Assembly (NCBI RefSeq): GCF_004854025.1
Contig: NZ_STGM01000012.1
Location: forward strand, 1 to 51,694
Direction: 5' to 3'
DNA length: 51,694 bases
Source: Microbacterium hydrothermale
GTDB taxonomy: Bacteria; Actinomycetota; Actinomycetes; Actinomycetales; Microbacteriaceae
Notes under the pieces: model-generated
What the model was told of the DNA's origin: nothing
What the model saw: the letters and a program-made list of their open reading frames with translations, nothing else
The model's database searches: none
Part shown: positions 8,713 to 15,945 of the stretch, in pieces
How positions within the stretch are numbered: the first letter of the stretch is position 1
How the letters are laid out: each line of letters starts with the position of its first letter
Program-made: the position numbers and the translations under genes

Positions 8713-9757
8713 TCGCACCGCGCCGCCCACGGGCCGGCGTTCCGCACCCTCCCGTTCGGGCGCCCCCCGTTCGGGCGCGTCCCGCACCCTCGTCGCCCTC
8801 GGCGTGGGGGTCGTGGTCGTCACGGCGCTGTTCCTCGTCGACGCCTACGCGCCGACCTTCTTCGCGCAGCCCCTGCCCACGCGCGCGCAGGACGGGCTGA
8901 CCCTCGCCCTCAGCGTCCTCATCGAGTCGCTGCCGTTCGTCATTCTCGGCGTGCTGCTGTCGATCATCGTGCAGGTGTGGGTGCCGCCGGGGGCGATCGA
9001 GAGATGGATGCCGCGCGCGCCGTGGGCGCGCCGGGCGGTGCTGTCGCTGCTGGGCATGTTCATCCCGGTCTGCGAGTGCGGCAACGTGCCGTTCGCGCGC
9101 GGACTGCTCATGCGCGGATTCGGGGTCAGCGACACCCTCACCTTCCTCGTGGCGGCGCCGATCGTGAACCCGATCGTCATCATCTCCACGCACGCCGCCT
9201 TCGGCTTCAGCGACGGCATCCTCGTGGCGCGCCTCATCGGCGGGTACCTCGTCGCCAACCTCATCGGGTGGCTCTACAGCCGGCATCCGGATCCCGACAA
9301 GCTGCTCACCGAGCGCTTCCTCGAGACGTGCGAGATCGTCGTGCAGGAGCGCGGCGACCGCGGCCGCCGCACGCTCGCGCAGTTCGTCGTCGAGCTGCGC
9401 TCGGTCATGCCCGCCCTCATCATCGGGTCGCTGCTCGCCGGGGCGGTGCAGGTGCTCGTGCCGCGCAGCGCGCTGCTGGCGATCGGGTCGGACCCGGCCC
9501 TGTCGATCGCGGCGATGATGGTGCTCGCGATCGTGGTCTCGCTGTGCTCGAACGTCGACGCGTTCTTCGCGCTGTCGTTCGCGTCGACCTTCACCCCCGG
9601 ATCGATCGTGGCCTTCCTCGTCGTCGGCCCGATCATCGACCTGAAGATGATGGCGCTGCTGCGCACGACCTTCACCACCCGCGTGCTCGCGGGCATGACC
9701 GTGGTCGTGGTGCTGTTTGCCTTCGCCCTGGGAACGGTGGTGAACCTCCTTGTCTAG
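8699..9757 (+). CDS. YraQ/UPF0718-type permease
   Basis: 352 residues from a GTG that overlaps the end of zur. Polytopic membrane protein with the family motifs FIPVCECGNVPFARGLL (paired cysteines), AAPIVNPIVI and VSLCSNVDAFFALSF. This ArsP_1/UPF0718 family pairs with TIGR03943 proteins such as YcgR/YcgQ of Bacillus and is often near metal genes. The substrate is unknown; efflux or handling of a divalent metal is likely from the position between zur and a His-rich partner. The first ~30 residues are Ser/Arg/Ala-rich and probably cytoplasmic. Confidence 0.85.
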   Translation: MATSSRTAPPTGRRSAPSRSGAPRSGASRTLVALGVGVVVVTALFLVDAYAPTFFAQPLPTRAQDGLTLALSVLIESLPFVILGVLLSIIVQVWVPPGAIERWMPRAPWARRAVLSLLGMFIPVCECGNVPFARGLLMRGFGVSDTLTFLVAAPIVNPIVIISTHAAFGFSDGILVARLIGGYLVANLIGWLYSRHPDPDKLLTERFLETCEIVVQERGDRGRRTLAQFVVELRSVMPALIIGSLLAGAVQVLVPRSALLAIGSDPALSIAAMMVLAIVVSLCSNVDAFFALSFASTFTPGSIVAFLVVGPIIDLKMMALLRTTFTTRVLAGMTVVVVLFAFALGTVVNLLV

Positions 9758-10607
9758 AACGGGCGCCCTCGCCACGCGCTGGCTCGGCGTGGGCCTGACC
9801 ACGTGTCTGTCGATCACGACGATCACGCTGTGGATCACCGGCCGCATGTCGCTGTACATCAACCCCGACTCGGCCTGGTTCGCGGTCGGCATGTCGATCG
9901 TCGCGCTGATCGGCGCGGTCGCGTCCTTCGCGCTGCCGCTGGGCGCCGAGGCCGATCACGGACACGACCACGAGCACGGCCACGCGACCGCGGCCGCCGG
10001 GGCACGCCGCGAGGCCTTCGCCCACGCTGACCACGCGCACAGCGACCCGCTCGACGAGCACGACCACGCCGCGCACGATCATCTCGCCGCCCGCCCCCGC
10101 CTGACGCCCGGCGGCATCGCCGCGTTCACGGGCGGTGTCCTGGCCTCGGGGGCGGTCATCGCCGTGCTGCTGACGCCGGCGGCGTCGCTGTCGACCGAGC
10201 TGGCCGTCTCGCGCGACGTGGGCGCTCCGCCGCTGTTCGCCGGTTCCGACGTCGTGACGCTCGCCGCCTCGGGCGACACCTCGAAATTCGGCATCGGCGA
10301 CTGGTCGGCCGTCTTCGCGCACGCGACGAACCCCGAGACGTTCGACGGCAAGCCCGTCACGCTCACGGGATTCATCACCCCGGGTGGCGACGGGGCCACG
10401 TTCGATCTGACGAGGCTGGTGATCACGCACTGCGTGATCGACGCCCAGACCGCACGCCTGCCGATCGCCGCCTCGGTCGACGCCCCCTCGACCGGCCAGT
10501 GGGTGACGGTCACCGGGACCGTCCGTTCCAGCGGCGACGGCAAGCTCGAGGTGCACGCCGATCAGGTGGCCTCGATCGACGAGCCGGCGGACCCCTATGA
10601 GTACTGA
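9750..10607 (+). CDS. TIGR03943/DUF1980 membrane protein, His-rich loop
   Basis: 285 residues from a TTG that overlaps the permease stop by eight bases. Two N-terminal membrane segments (about 10-30 and 43-66), a strongly His/Asp-rich cytoplasmic or surface loop (about residues 68-113, with HGHDHEHGH), a third membrane segment (about 118-140) and a soluble C-terminal domain containing TLTGFI and ITHCVIDAQ. This matches the TIGR03943 family, the usual partner of YraQ-type permeases. The His-rich loop fits zinc binding. It belongs to the zur operon by overlap. Confidence 0.82.
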   Translation: MSRTGALATRWLGVGLTTCLSITTITLWITGRMSLYINPDSAWFAVGMSIVALIGAVASFALPLGAEADHGHDHEHGHATAAAGARREAFAHADHAHSDPLDEHDHAAHDHLAARPRLTPGGIAAFTGGVLASGAVIAVLLTPAASLSTELAVSRDVGAPPLFAGSDVVTLAASGDTSKFGIGDWSAVFAHATNPETFDGKPVTLTGFITPGGDGATFDLTRLVITHCVIDAQTARLPIAASVDAPSTGQWVTVTGTVRSSGDGKLEVHADQVASIDEPADPYEY

Positions 10608-12021
10608 CTCCCGTCGCGCGGGTGACTCCCGGCGTTCGCGCGCCCGCAAGCGCCGTGGTCGCGGGTTCGCGATCGCCTTCGCGGCGGTGCTCGTGGGTCT
10701 GATCGTCGTGGGCGGAGTGGGCGGTGTCGTCGCCGTCGCGCAGGGCCCCCGCGTCACCGACGTGCAGGTGGATCCCGCGGCGGCGGTCGCGGCATCCGGA
10801 TCCCGCGTCATCCTCACCACGACCCAGTCGCTGCAGAGCGTCGACCCCTCGCAGGTCGAGGTCGAGCCGGCCACCCCGTTCACCGTCGACACCTCGGGGC
10901 GCAGCGTGGGCGTGCGGTTCACCCTTCCGCTGCGCGACGACACCGACTACCGCATCACCATCTCGGGCGTGAACGGCTTAGGGGCGGGACCCGCGTCGAC
11001 CCTCACCGAGACCTTCCGGACGCCGCCGCTGCAGGCCTACCTGATGCAGCGCGGCACCCCCGACGGCGACACCATCTTCCGCACCGACCTCAAGGGCGAG
11101 GCGGGTCTGCCCGTCTTCGTGCACCCGCACATCGAGGACTTCCGCGCGACCGCGAACCACCTCGTCATCTCGGTGCGCGACGGAGACACCGCCCGCGTGA
11201 TCGTGACCGATCCCGACGGCAAGAACGAGCGCGACATCGCGCTCCCGGGCCCGGGCTTCGTCACCAACCTGCAATCGGCCGACCGGGGCGAGCGCATCGG
11301 TTTCACCTTCTCGGATGCCGACCTGGGCGCCGCCGGAGGACGCGAGAGCCGCCTGTTCACGGCCTCAGCGGCCGACGACTCCCCGCCCACCGAGGTGGGC
11401 CTCAACGGCGGCGACGTGCGCATCGCCGATTACCGGTTCGTGCCCGACACCGACAGCATGCTCGTGCTCACCTTCGACTCCCGTCTGCTGCTCACCGATG
11501 CGCAGGGCGGCAACGCGGCCCCGCTCGGCAGCGCCGTGTCGATCGACGGCATCGCGCGGGGGTCGTCGATAGCGATCGTCGAGCGCCTCGAGGGGATCCG
11601 CGCGATCAACCTCACCGACGGCTCGGAGCAGGGGCTCGTCGAGCCGGTCGACCCGCCGGGGCTCGCCGGTCGCGCCACCCCGGTGCCCGGCGCCGGCGCG
11701 GGCACGATCCGCTCGTTCGCCGACATCAGCACCGACGGGGTCTCGCGGTCGACGATCGTGGCGCACGTCGACGACGCCGGCACCGTGCGGCAGCTGCTCG
11801 ACGTGCCCGGATCCGACACCGTGCTGCAGACCTGCGTGTCGCCGAGCGGACGCTACGCCGCCGTCCTCGTCGCCCCGCGCGCGGTCGACAACCCCTTCGA
11901 CCGCTATCAGCTGCCCCTCCCGCAGCGCCTGCTGACGCACCTCGTCGAGGTCGACACCGGCCAGGAGGTGGTCGCGCTGCAGGGGTTCGACCTGTCGTGG
12001 TGCCAGGTTCCGCCGCAGTGA
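10597..12021 (+). CDS. Membrane-anchored Ig-like / beta-propeller-like protein
   Basis: 474-residue protein of unknown function. A basic N-terminus is followed by one membrane segment (about 24-49). An SbsA-type Ig-like domain (about 55-145) comes next (RVTDVQVDPAAAV, LRDDTDYRITISG). The C-terminal ~320 residues contain repeated beta-strand blades (YLMQRGTPDGDTIFRTDL, SPSGRYAAVLVAP) like TolB or WD-type propellers. The bulk should lie outside the membrane. Its ATG overlaps the end of the TIGR03943 gene, so it is probably co-transcribed with the zinc-related genes, but no metal motif is visible. Confidence 0.7.
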   Translation: MSTDSRRAGDSRRSRARKRRGRGFAIAFAAVLVGLIVVGGVGGVVAVAQGPRVTDVQVDPAAAVAASGSRVILTTTQSLQSVDPSQVEVEPATPFTVDTSGRSVGVRFTLPLRDDTDYRITISGVNGLGAGPASTLTETFRTPPLQAYLMQRGTPDGDTIFRTDLKGEAGLPVFVHPHIEDFRATANHLVISVRDGDTARVIVTDPDGKNERDIALPGPGFVTNLQSADRGERIGFTFSDADLGAAGGRESRLFTASAADDSPPTEVGLNGGDVRIADYRFVPDTDSMLVLTFDSRLLLTDAQGGNAAPLGSAVSIDGIARGSSIAIVERLEGIRAINLTDGSEQGLVEPVDPPGLAGRATPVPGAGAGTIRSFADISTDGVSRSTIVAHVDDAGTVRQLLDVPGSDTVLQTCVSPSGRYAAVLVAPRAVDNPFDRYQLPLPQRLLTHLVEVDTGQEVVALQGFDLSWCQVPPQ

Positions 12022-12710
12022 CGCGTCCCGCGACGCGCGCCGATCTCGCGGACCTCCCCGTCGAGGTCGCGCCGCGGCTGCTCGGCGCCCTGCTGCAGAC
12101 CGTCGTGGGCGGCGAGCGGGTCGTGGTGCGGCTGACCGAGGTCGAGGCGTATCACGGTCTGGGCACCGGCGACCGGCCCGATCCCGGATCCCACGCGCGC
12201 AGCGGTCCCACGCCGCGCAACGCGACGATGTGGGGAGAGCCCGGTCACCTGTACGTCTATCTCAGCCATGGCATCCACTCGTGCGTGAACGTGGTGTGCG
12301 GGCCCGACGGGGTGGCCGGCGGTGTGCTCCTGCGCGGCGGCGAGATCGTCGCGGGCGAAGGGATCGCCGAGCGGCGCCGGCTCGAACGCCGCGGTGCCGT
12401 GCGGGCAGCCCGCGACCTCGCCCGCGGCCCCGGGCGCCTCGGCGATGCGGTGGGCCTGCGGCATCCGATCCACGACGGTATCGATGCGGTCACCGGGGAG
12501 GAACGGGCGGGAGCGCGGGCGCGACTGCTGCTGCCCGACGAACCGGCGGCGGCCGTGGCGACCGGTCCGCGCGTGGGCGTGGCGGGCATCGCCGGAACCG
12601 AGGCGTTCCCCTGGCGCTTCTGGATCGACGGGGATGCCACGGTCTCGGCCTTCCGCTGGGGGCGCGGGGCCGCGGAGACGGCGCGCGGGGCGGGGGAGGC
12701 GCCGCGGTGA
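12018..12710 (+). CDS. DNA-3-methyladenine glycosylase (AAG/MPG family)
   Basis: About 230 residues from the GTG at 12018, which overlaps the preceding stop; a GTG at 11997 is an alternative. It excises alkylated purines such as 3-methyladenine in base-excision repair. The motif TEVEAYHG carries the catalytic Glu that activates water, and GHLYVYLSHGIHSCVNVV is the family's substrate-pocket strand with the intercalating Tyr. GVLLRGGE and the C-terminal PWRFWIDG are also typical. The length fits bacterial members. It is unrelated in function to its upstream neighbours. Confidence 0.9.
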   Translation: MTRPATRADLADLPVEVAPRLLGALLQTVVGGERVVVRLTEVEAYHGLGTGDRPDPGSHARSGPTPRNATMWGEPGHLYVYLSHGIHSCVNVVCGPDGVAGGVLLRGGEIVAGEGIAERRRLERRGAVRAARDLARGPGRLGDAVGLRHPIHDGIDAVTGEERAGARARLLLPDEPAAAVATGPRVGVAGIAGTEAFPWRFWIDGDATVSAFRWGRGAAETARGAGEAPR

Positions 12711-12769
12711 TCGCGGTCCCCTCGGCCGCGGTCGATCCACGGGCGCAGGGTCAAGCCGACACGCCGTGC

Positions 12770-12775
12770 TAGACT
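12770..12775 (+). promoter_or_regulatory. -10 box of the rpmB-rpmG-rpsN operon
   Basis: TAGACT would place the transcript start near 12781-12784, immediately at the first arm of the leader structure below. No good -35 box is visible, and no Zur box was found between here and rpmB. Confidence 0.5.
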
Positions 12776-12778
12776 GAC

Positions 12779-12894
12779 CCCTTGTCTGCGCGCACTCCAG
12801 CACGCAGTTCGCATCCCTCCTCCTGATCCCGACCTTCCGTCGTGTTCAGACGGGGTGCAGACAAGGGATCTTGGGTGACACCGTCCGGTGTCAC
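12779..12894 (+). ncRNA. Structured 5' leader before rpmB
   Basis: Three helices can be read. A long-range helix pairs CCCTTGTCTGC (12779-12789) perfectly with GCAGACAAGGG (12857-12867). Inside it, CCGTC (12837-12841) pairs with GACGG (12849-12853) around a 7-base loop. Behind it, GTGACACCG (12875-12883) and CGGTGTCAC (12886-12894) form a perfect hairpin just before the GAAGGAG ribosome site. The predicted transcript starts at the first arm. This looks like an autoregulatory leader of a ribosomal-protein operon; I do not recognise a described family. Confidence 0.6.
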
Positions 12895-12915
12895 GGTACA
12901 GAAGGAGACATCACC

Positions 12916-13152
12916 ATGGCAGCAGTGTGCCAGGTGACTGGAGCGGTTCCCGGCTTCGGTCACAACATCTCGCACTCGCACCGCCGGACGAAGCGCCGCT
13001 TCGACCCGAACGTGCAGAAGAAGACCTACTTCGTTCCGTCGCTGGGTCGCAACATCAAGCTCAACGTTTCGGCGAAGGGCATCAAGGTCATCGACGCCCG
13101 CGGCATCGAGTCCGTCGTCCGTGACCTGCAGGCGAAGGGCGTGAAGCTGTAA
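12916..13152 (+). CDS. rpmB: 50S ribosomal protein L28
   Basis: 78 residues with the L28 signature VCQVTG near the start and [18 protein letters not shown]. It is the cysteine-poor (zinc-independent) form: one Cys only and no CxxC pairs. A strong ribosome site (GAAGGAGA) precedes the ATG. It heads a three-gene ribosomal operon, with rpmG overlapping its stop codon. Confidence 0.96.
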   Translation: MAAVCQVTGAVPGFGHNISHSHRRTKRRFDPNVQKKTYFVPSLGRNIKLNVSAKGIKVIDARGIESVVRDLQAKGVKL

Positions 13153-13322
13153 TGGCGAAGAAGGCTCAGGACGTTCGTCCGATCATCAAGCTGCGTTCGA
13201 CCGCCGGCACGGGGTACACCTACGTGACGCGCAAGAACCGCCGCAACAACCCCGACCGCATCGTGCTCAAGAAGTACGACCCCGTGGTCCGCAAGCACGT
13301 CGACTTCCGAGAGGAGCGCTAA
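13152..13322 (+). CDS. rpmG: 50S ribosomal protein L33
   Basis: 56-residue protein with the L33 pattern [31 protein letters not shown] in residues 11-41. No cysteine is present, so it is the zinc-free form. The start ATG shares one base with the rpmB stop codon (TAATG), which means tight translational coupling. Confidence 0.96.
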   Translation: MAKKAQDVRPIIKLRSTAGTGYTYVTRKNRRNNPDRIVLKKYDPVVRKHVDFREER

Positions 13323-13326
13323 GCAC

Positions 13327-13632
13327 ATGGCTAAGAAGAGCAAGATCGCGCGCAACGAGCAGCGCAAGGTCGTCGTCGAGCGCTACGCCGCGAAGCGCGC
13401 CGAGCTGAAGAAGACCCTGGTCGACCCCAACGCGACCGACGAGGCCCGCGAGGCCGCCCGCGTGGGTCTGCAGAAGCTCCCCCGCAACGCGTCGCCCGCG
13501 CGCGTGCGCAGCCGCGACGTCATCGACGGTCGCCCCCGCGGTGTCCTCACGAAGTTCGGCGTCTCGCGCGTCCGCTTCCGTGACATGGCCCACCGTGGCG
13601 AGCTGCCCGGCGTGACCAAGTCGTCCTGGTAA
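13327..13632 (+). CDS. rpsN: 30S ribosomal protein S14
   Basis: 101 residues, the long zinc-free form of S14 without the CxxC pairs of the short type. The conserved C-terminal part [19 protein letters not shown] is present. It is four bases after rpmG and is the last gene of the operon, followed by a strong hairpin. In mycobacteria and streptomycetes, cysteine-free L28, L33 and S14 paralogues are induced when zinc is scarce; whether this set is the only one in this genome cannot be told here. Confidence 0.96.
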   Translation: MAKKSKIARNEQRKVVVERYAAKRAELKKTLVDPNATDEAREAARVGLQKLPRNASPARVRSRDVIDGRPRGVLTKFGVSRVRFRDMAHRGELPGVTKSSW

Positions 13633-13648
13633 GCACCGGATAGACAGA

Positions 13649-13684
13649 CGAAGGGCGGGACTCCGAGAGGGGGCCCGCCCTTCG
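13649..13684. terminator. Two-way terminator after rpsN
   Basis: CGAAGGGCGGG (13649-13659) pairs perfectly with CCCGCCCTTCG (13674-13684) in the short gap between the convergent rpsN and LuxR-type genes. Confidence 0.85.
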
Positions 13685-13690
13685 GCGTTC

Positions 13691-15223
13691 TCACGCCAGG
13701 ATGCGCTGCAGCTCCACGACCGCTTCGGGGCGGGCGCTCACGCCGAGCTTGAGGTAGATCGACCGCACCTGGCTCTTCACGGTGTTCAAGGACACCCCAC
13801 GGGTGCGGGCGATGTCGGCGAGGCTGAGGGAGGTGACCAGCAGATCGGCCAGCGCACGCTCGGTCGGGGTGAAGCCGTGGAGCTCGTCGGCCGTGCGCGG
13901 GGCTTCGACGGGAGCGGCGACCGACGCCAGTGCCGCGCGGATGTACGCGGCGGTCTCGGCGAGTTCGGGGTGCGTGCCCACGGCGGCGTCGACGAGCTCG
14001 GTGCACTCCTCCGGGGGGAGCATGATGAACGGGGTCATCGAGTTGCCGGTGTGCGCGATGAGCAGCAGGGCCGATTCCATGCTCTGCGCGGCGCGGCGGT
14101 CGTGGCCCAGGCGTCGGAACGCGATGGCACGCCGCAGCAGGAGCGGTGTGAGCGTGCGCAGGCAGTGATCGGCCTCGGATGCGACGCACGCCTCGGTCTC
14201 GGCGAGCATCTCCCGTTCGCGGCCGAGCAGAAGGAGGGCCCCGCCCCTCTGCATGGCGAAGCAGATGCCGTGGCCCTCGGGGCTCTCGGCGGCGGAGAGC
14301 GAGGCGAGCGACTCGGCGTACTGCCCTTGAGCGAGCAGGATGTCGGAGCGGATGCACAGCAGGAAGTCGCGGATGAAGCGGTGGCTCATGCTCCGCTCGC
14401 TGCCGTGCAGCAGTTGCTGGCAGGCGGCCAGGCCGGCGGCGTAATCGCCGTGGATGAGCTTGCCCATCGCGGCGATCGCCCGGGCGGAGTAGACGGAGTA
14501 GGGGTCGGAGGGATGCACGCGCGAGAGGTCCTGCGCCACGCGATGCAGGCCTCGGTGGTCCATGCGCGCCGCCGACACAAGGGAGTCGGCGAGCAGCAGG
14601 ACGTACGACGTCTCGGCCTCGGGCCAGCCGCGGTCGTGAAAGAGGTCGTTCGCCGCTCGCATGGCCGGGTCGGCCGACGTGTACTCGCCGTTGAGGGCGA
14701 AGCCGAGTGCCGTCACGGTCAGGGCGTAGTACCGCAGGGCGTCGCAGTCGGCGAAGAGCTGCGCCTCGCGGCCGAAGCGGACGGCGACCTGCGGCAGCCC
14801 GACCGCGCAGAGGTACTCGCCCGCGCTGGCGAGGAGGAGGGCGCGGGAGTCGGTCGACAGCGTGGCCGGCCTCAGCAGACGCGTGCCCTCGAAGTAACGC
14901 CACACGAGAGAGGCTCCGTCGCTGAGCGCGTCGCGGCGGGCACGGGCGGCGAACAACGCCGCCAGCGCGCGGGCGCTGGAGTCCGTCCACACGGACGGGG
15001 GCTCGAGAGCCTCGACCTCCGAGAGCAGAGAGAGGTGGCGCGGGTCGGGGAGCCCGTGACCGGGTGGCAGGCGCAGCGCGATGGCGTTCACTGCCGCGCG
15101 GAGCGCCGAACGAGCGTCGATCGATGTCTGCGTGCCCGGCATCTTCGCCACCCCCCCCAATTCATCCCACCCGGTGTCCTCATCCGATCCGGTCATGTTC
15201 TTCACCGAATCTTCCGCGGTCAT
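13691..15223 (-). CDS. LuxR-type HTH regulator with TPR-like body
   Basis: 510 residues from the ATG at 15223, chosen because a very strong ribosome site (AAAGGGGGGAAG) precedes it; an upstream in-frame ATG at 15277 has none. The C-terminal ~65 residues are a LuxR/NarL helix-turn-helix (TPTERALADLLVTSLSLADIARTRGVSLNTVKSQVRSIY in overlapping parts). The body is alpha-helical with repeated Ala/Leu-rich helices resembling TPR repeats. There is no N-terminal ATPase, so it is not a full MalT/LAL protein. No ligand or target can be inferred; it stands alone. Confidence 0.8.
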   Translation of the reverse strand: MTAEDSVKNMTGSDEDTGWDELGGVAKMPGTQTSIDARSALRAAVNAIALRLPPGHGLPDPRHLSLLSEVEALEPPSVWTDSSARALAALFAARARRDALSDGASLVWRYFEGTRLLRPATLSTDSRALLLASAGEYLCAVGLPQVAVRFGREAQLFADCDALRYYALTVTALGFALNGEYTSADPAMRAANDLFHDRGWPEAETSYVLLLADSLVSAARMDHRGLHRVAQDLSRVHPSDPYSVYSARAIAAMGKLIHGDYAAGLAACQQLLHGSERSMSHRFIRDFLLCIRSDILLAQGQYAESLASLSAAESPEGHGICFAMQRGGALLLLGREREMLAETEACVASEADHCLRTLTPLLLRRAIAFRRLGHDRRAAQSMESALLLIAHTGNSMTPFIMLPPEECTELVDAAVGTHPELAETAAYIRAALASVAAPVEAPRTADELHGFTPTERALADLLVTSLSLADIARTRGVSLNTVKSQVRSIYLKLGVSARPEAVVELQRILA

Positions 15224-15579
15224 CGTACTTCCCCCCTTTCGTCGGCAGCGCGGGTGAGAGCAAGCACTGTCTTTCATCGCGAACTATTCACAATGCGATT
15301 CACCCGGACGCTGCCCGACGCTCGCTAAAGCGGGCGAGAGCGAGACCGGCGCCGCAATCGCTGATCGACGGCGGGCCACCCCTCGGGCGGCCTCCCTCGC
15401 CCAGCCGTGCACCGGCCGATGACGACACGCCGCCCGGAATGAGACGAAATCCGTCAGAATCCGCGTAATTCCGCGGTTCGGTTGATACTGTCGAGGCGGT
15501 CTCCCGACCAACGGGGAGGTGTTCCTCCCCGTCCGCGTAACGAGAGGCGACCCGCGTGGTCGTCTGGAGGACAAACCAC
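15224..15579. other. Divergent intergenic region, LuxR-type gene and HU
   Basis: 356 bases without a gene. On the LuxR side there is a direct repeat of ATTCAC twelve bases apart (15286-15291 and 15298-15303). On the HU side GATACT near 15484 is a possible -10 box, followed by the HU leader hairpin (15511-15532). The middle (about 15310-15440) is GC-rich and shows nothing I can name. Confidence 0.6.
15511..15532 (+). promoter_or_regulatory. Stem-loop in the HU mRNA leader
   Basis: ACGGGGAGG (15511-15519) pairs perfectly with CCTCCCCGT (15524-15532) around a TGTT loop, 47 bases before the HU start codon and downstream of the likely promoter. It may stabilise the abundant HU mRNA or control its translation. 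Confidence 0.6.
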
Positions 15580-15867
15580 ATGGCCGACAAGTCCATCACC
15601 AAGACCGAGCTCGTCGCGAGCATCGCCAGCGCGACCGGGCAGAGCCAGTCCGCCGTGTCGGGCGTGCTCGACTCCCTCTTCTCCACCGTCTCCGAGGCGG
15701 TCGCCAAGGGCAGCAAGGTCTCGATCCCCGGCTGGATCGCCTTCGAGCAGGTCGCCACGTCGGCTCGCACGGGCCGCAACCCGCAGACGGGCGAGGAGAT
15801 CTCCATCCCCGCCGGCAAGCGCGTCAAGGTCACCGCGGGCTCCAAGCTCAAGGCCGCCGTCAAGTAA
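15580..15867 (+). CDS. hup: HU-family DNA-binding protein
   Basis: 95-residue nucleoid protein. Residues 1-90 cover the whole HU fold (TKTELVASIASATGQSQSAV, then the GTFxVRxRxxRxGRNPxTGEEI-like arm ending in RTGRNPQTGEEISIPAGK). It lacks the long Lys/Ala-rich tail of the mycobacterial and streptomycete two-domain HU. The ATG at 15580 is preceded by CTGGAGG at good spacing; a GTG at 15556 is unlikely. It is monocistronic, with a leader hairpin and a strong terminator. Confidence 0.95.
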   Translation: MADKSITKTELVASIASATGQSQSAVSGVLDSLFSTVSEAVAKGSKVSIPGWIAFEQVATSARTGRNPQTGEEISIPAGKRVKVTAGSKLKAAVK

Positions 15868-15883
15868 GACGACGCCGAACGAA

Positions 15884-15917
15884 CGAAGGGGGGATGCCCA
15901 GCGGCATCCCCCCTTCG
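15884..15917. terminator. Strong terminator after HU
   Basis: CGAAGGGGGGATGCC (15884-15898) and its exact complement (15903-15917) form a 15-base stem with a 4-base loop, 16 bases after the HU stop. Confidence 0.92.
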
Positions 15918-15945
15918 TCGTTCCCCCGCGACGTAGGCTGGGAGG

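Noticed and set aside
12711..12915. tRNA gene in the gap before rpmB
   Set aside because: No cloverleaf, TTCGAATC-type T loop or acceptor pairing was found; the pairings fit a leader instead.
15284..15303. ATTCAC direct repeat before the LuxR-type gene as an operator
   Set aside because: It is only two copies of six bases, with no link to a known regulator; it is noted within the intergenic entry but not promoted.
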